64,000 nt of DNA from Lutibacter flavus. GTDB taxonomy: Bacteria; Bacteroidota; Bacteroidia; Flavobacteriales; Flavobacteriaceae. Under the pieces are notes generated by a model. The model was not told the origin of the DNA. It made no database searches and was given only the letters and a program-made list of their open reading frames with translations. Location of the stretch: positions 434,001 through 498,000 of the forward strand of contig NZ_FZNX01000002.1 in NCBI RefSeq assembly GCF_900188355.1. Direction: 5' to 3'. Positions 62,732-64,000 of the stretch are shown piece after piece (within the stretch, counting starts at the first letter, position 1; each line of letters opens with the position of its first letter). A program made the translations under genes and the position numbers.

Positions 62732-63742
62732 TTAAATGATTTTTTGCCTGAATTCCAAAGGGGTGCACTTTTCATGTCGTTTAAAAATAGTTGAAAAGTA
62801 TTGACTTGTAGCGAATCCGCAACTATAGGCAACTTCAGCAATGCTTAAATTTTTATTTTCCATTAATATATTTTTAGCCATTTCAACTCGTTTCATACTA
62901 AGATATCTCATTGGAGTTAGGTTAGTTAGTTGTTTGCAATGATGTGTAAACCTTGTGATTCCTACGCCTGCAGATTTAGCCATTAGTTCAATAGTCCAAG
63001 CTTCTGGAAGGTTGTTTTTTAATTCATTTAGAAATAATTTAACACTTCTGGAGCTATCTGTAAGTGATTCATTTAAAACGACTTCATTAGTATTTAATAA
63101 GTCTAGTAATAGTATTAGAAGATAATTAACTAGCAATCTGATTCTTGAAGAATTACTCCCTTCATTATCAGTATCAACGGCTTCTCCAATTCTTTTAAAG
63201 CAATCTCTAATTTTTTTATCAGCCTTCCAAAGCCATTTTTCATTTTGTCTTAAAATAGTAGTAAGTCTTAAAAGGTCATTTGGCGCAAGCATGATCCAAT
63301 CTGGCCAATCCCAATTTTGATGCGGTCTTCTTACATCTAAATCTATAATTACCCAATAAAATTTCCCCATTCCAATGGATGGATTCCCAACTTTATGTGC
63401 TTCCCATGGGCGAGTGATTGTTAGGTGGTTAGGTGATAATTCTAATTCTTTATTTTCTTGTGAATATGGCATTGTGCCTGATTCTAAAAAGTGAATTTCA
63501 ATTCCTTCATTTCTGTGCCAATCTAATCCCCAATCTTGTGGTTCATTTGCATCCCAATAGCCTACGCTATTTAGACCAAGCGTATCTTCATTTAATCGGT
63601 CACCAGGATATGTATATCGGGCAAGTGCTTTAAACTTTAATTTTTTTCTTTTAACTGCATCAACCAATGGTAAGCACGTGTCTGCATGGTACACAACTCC
63701 ATCGGCTTCATAAGGTTGAATTTTCTGTATATTTATTTTCAC
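62732..63742 (-). CDS. AraC family transcriptional regulator
   Basis: About 336 aa from a GTG at 63742 (an ORF with ATG at 63790 adds 16 residues). N-terminal cupin-type ligand-binding region (IEIHFLESGTMPYSQ, TITRPWEAHKVGNP) and C-terminal AraC double helix-turn-helix (SIAEVAYSCGFATSQYFSTIFKRHEKCTPLEFRQ). The shared element at 63726-63758 overlaps the longer form, which favours the GTG start. It heads the sugar-degradation cluster and probably activates it. Confidence 0.9.
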   Translation of the reverse strand: MKINIQKIQPYEADGVVYHADTCLPLVDAVKRKKLKFKALARYTYPGDRLNEDTLGLNSVGYWDANEPQDWGLDWHRNEGIEIHFLESGTMPYSQENKELELSPNHLTITRPWEAHKVGNPSIGMGKFYWVIIDLDVRRPHQNWDWPDWIMLAPNDLLRLTTILRQNEKWLWKADKKIRDCFKRIGEAVDTDNEGSNSSRIRLLVNYLLILLLDLLNTNEVVLNESLTDSSRSVKLFLNELKNNLPEAWTIELMAKSAGVGITRFTHHCKQLTNLTPMRYLSMKRVEMAKNILMENKNLSIAEVAYSCGFATSQYFSTIFKRHEKCTPLEFRQKII

Positions 63743-63758
63743 TGAAAAAATTTGAACA
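63726..63758. promoter_or_regulatory. Shared 33-bp element at the AraC gene start
   Basis: Second copy of the element seen at 62662-62695; TGAAAAAATTTGAACA at 63743-63758 is exact. In both copies the centre is a TTTTCA/TGAAAA inverted pair on the minus strand. Likely bound by the AraC protein or acting in the 5' leader. Confidence 0.6.
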
Positions 63759-63876
63759 TTATTAATATGCAAAATACATAATTTGGACATTAATAATATA
63801 TTCTTTCTTAAATTTATTTGATTATTTGGATTCGGATTTAAAAATTTAATTTAAAAAAATTGATGAAATTTCTTTT

Positions 63877-63911
63877 CGAAAACGTTTTCGCTTTTACCGA
63901 AAACGTTTTCG
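63877..63911. promoter_or_regulatory. Two LacI-type operator palindromes
   Basis: CGAAAACGTTTTCG occurs twice, perfectly palindromic (63877-63890 and 63898-63911), with starts 21 bp apart, two helical turns. The central CG and symmetric arms are typical of LacI/GalR-family operators. The site lies upstream of AraC and at the edge of the window; the gene it serves may lie to the right. Confidence 0.75.
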
Positions 63912-64000
63912 ATAGAAAAGAGACCAACTAAAGAAAGTTTTGTATGTACTTTAGAATATGGGAATTAGATATTTTTTATAGCAGTATTTGCTATCGTTTT

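Overview
The window reads as a stretch of chromosome from a marine-type flavobacterium (Bacteroidota, Flavobacteriaceae). The evidence is very AT-rich DNA, promoter -7 elements of the Bacteroidota form TAnnTTTG, many lipoproteins with short signal peptides, TonB-receptor and DUF-family proteins typical of the group (DUF3078, DUF3108, DUF4254, DUF6427, DUF2911), and a eukaryote-like single-chain glycyl-tRNA synthetase. The genus cannot be fixed from the sequence alone. I see no rRNA, tRNA, CRISPR array, prophage or complete transposon.

Left part (1-22.7 kb): a DUF3078 protein; a TonB-dependent receptor paired with a repeat-containing surface lipoprotein; pgi; a lipoprotein M23 peptidase; a DUF3108 protein; a NifU-domain protein with Mrp (Fe-S assembly); an alkyltransferase-like protein with trmB; upp; a BON/LysM protein; a GT9 glycosyltransferase; a yicC-gmk-nadD run followed by an M23 peptidase, a GH3-family protein and a MOSC protein; mscL; and alr-tdk.

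Middle part (22.8-49.5 kb): two genes inside a tight + strand gene run look like a compact type II restriction-modification pair (a PD-(D/E)xK-like protein and a D12-class adenine methyltransferase). Then come cell-envelope and housekeeping genes (DUF3089, an ArsC-like protein, DinB, a Na+/H+ antiporter, comF, glyS, an S9 peptidase), a decayed outer-membrane protein gene, rseP, and a metal block. The metal block holds SCO, feoA, feoB and an untracked 37-residue FeoB-associated Cys-rich protein, then a ZIP transporter, a DtxR/MntR-type regulator and a divergent outer-membrane transporter-like protein. Perfect palindromes lie in the feoA and regulator promoters.

Right part (49.5-64 kb): leuS is unusually long (1073 aa) because about 140 residues, including a DUF559 (Vsr-like endonuclease fold) domain, are inserted at the root of the CP1 editing domain; two different palindromic intergenic repeats flank the gene. 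After SemiSWEET, an NtrY-like kinase, an enoyl-CoA hydratase and an HD hydrolase, a seven-gene minus-strand cluster (AraC regulator, two xylose-isomerase-like TIM barrels, an MFS permease, a Gfo/Idh/MocA oxidoreductase and two DUF1080 proteins) looks like an oxidoreductive sugar/glycoside-degradation locus without a SusCD pair. Its regulator and first enzyme gene share an upstream 33-bp element, and two LacI-type palindromes sit at the right edge.

The most interesting items are the nuclease domain in LeuRS, the oxidative glycoside cluster with its shared cis element, the embedded R-M pair, and the metal-responsive palindromes.
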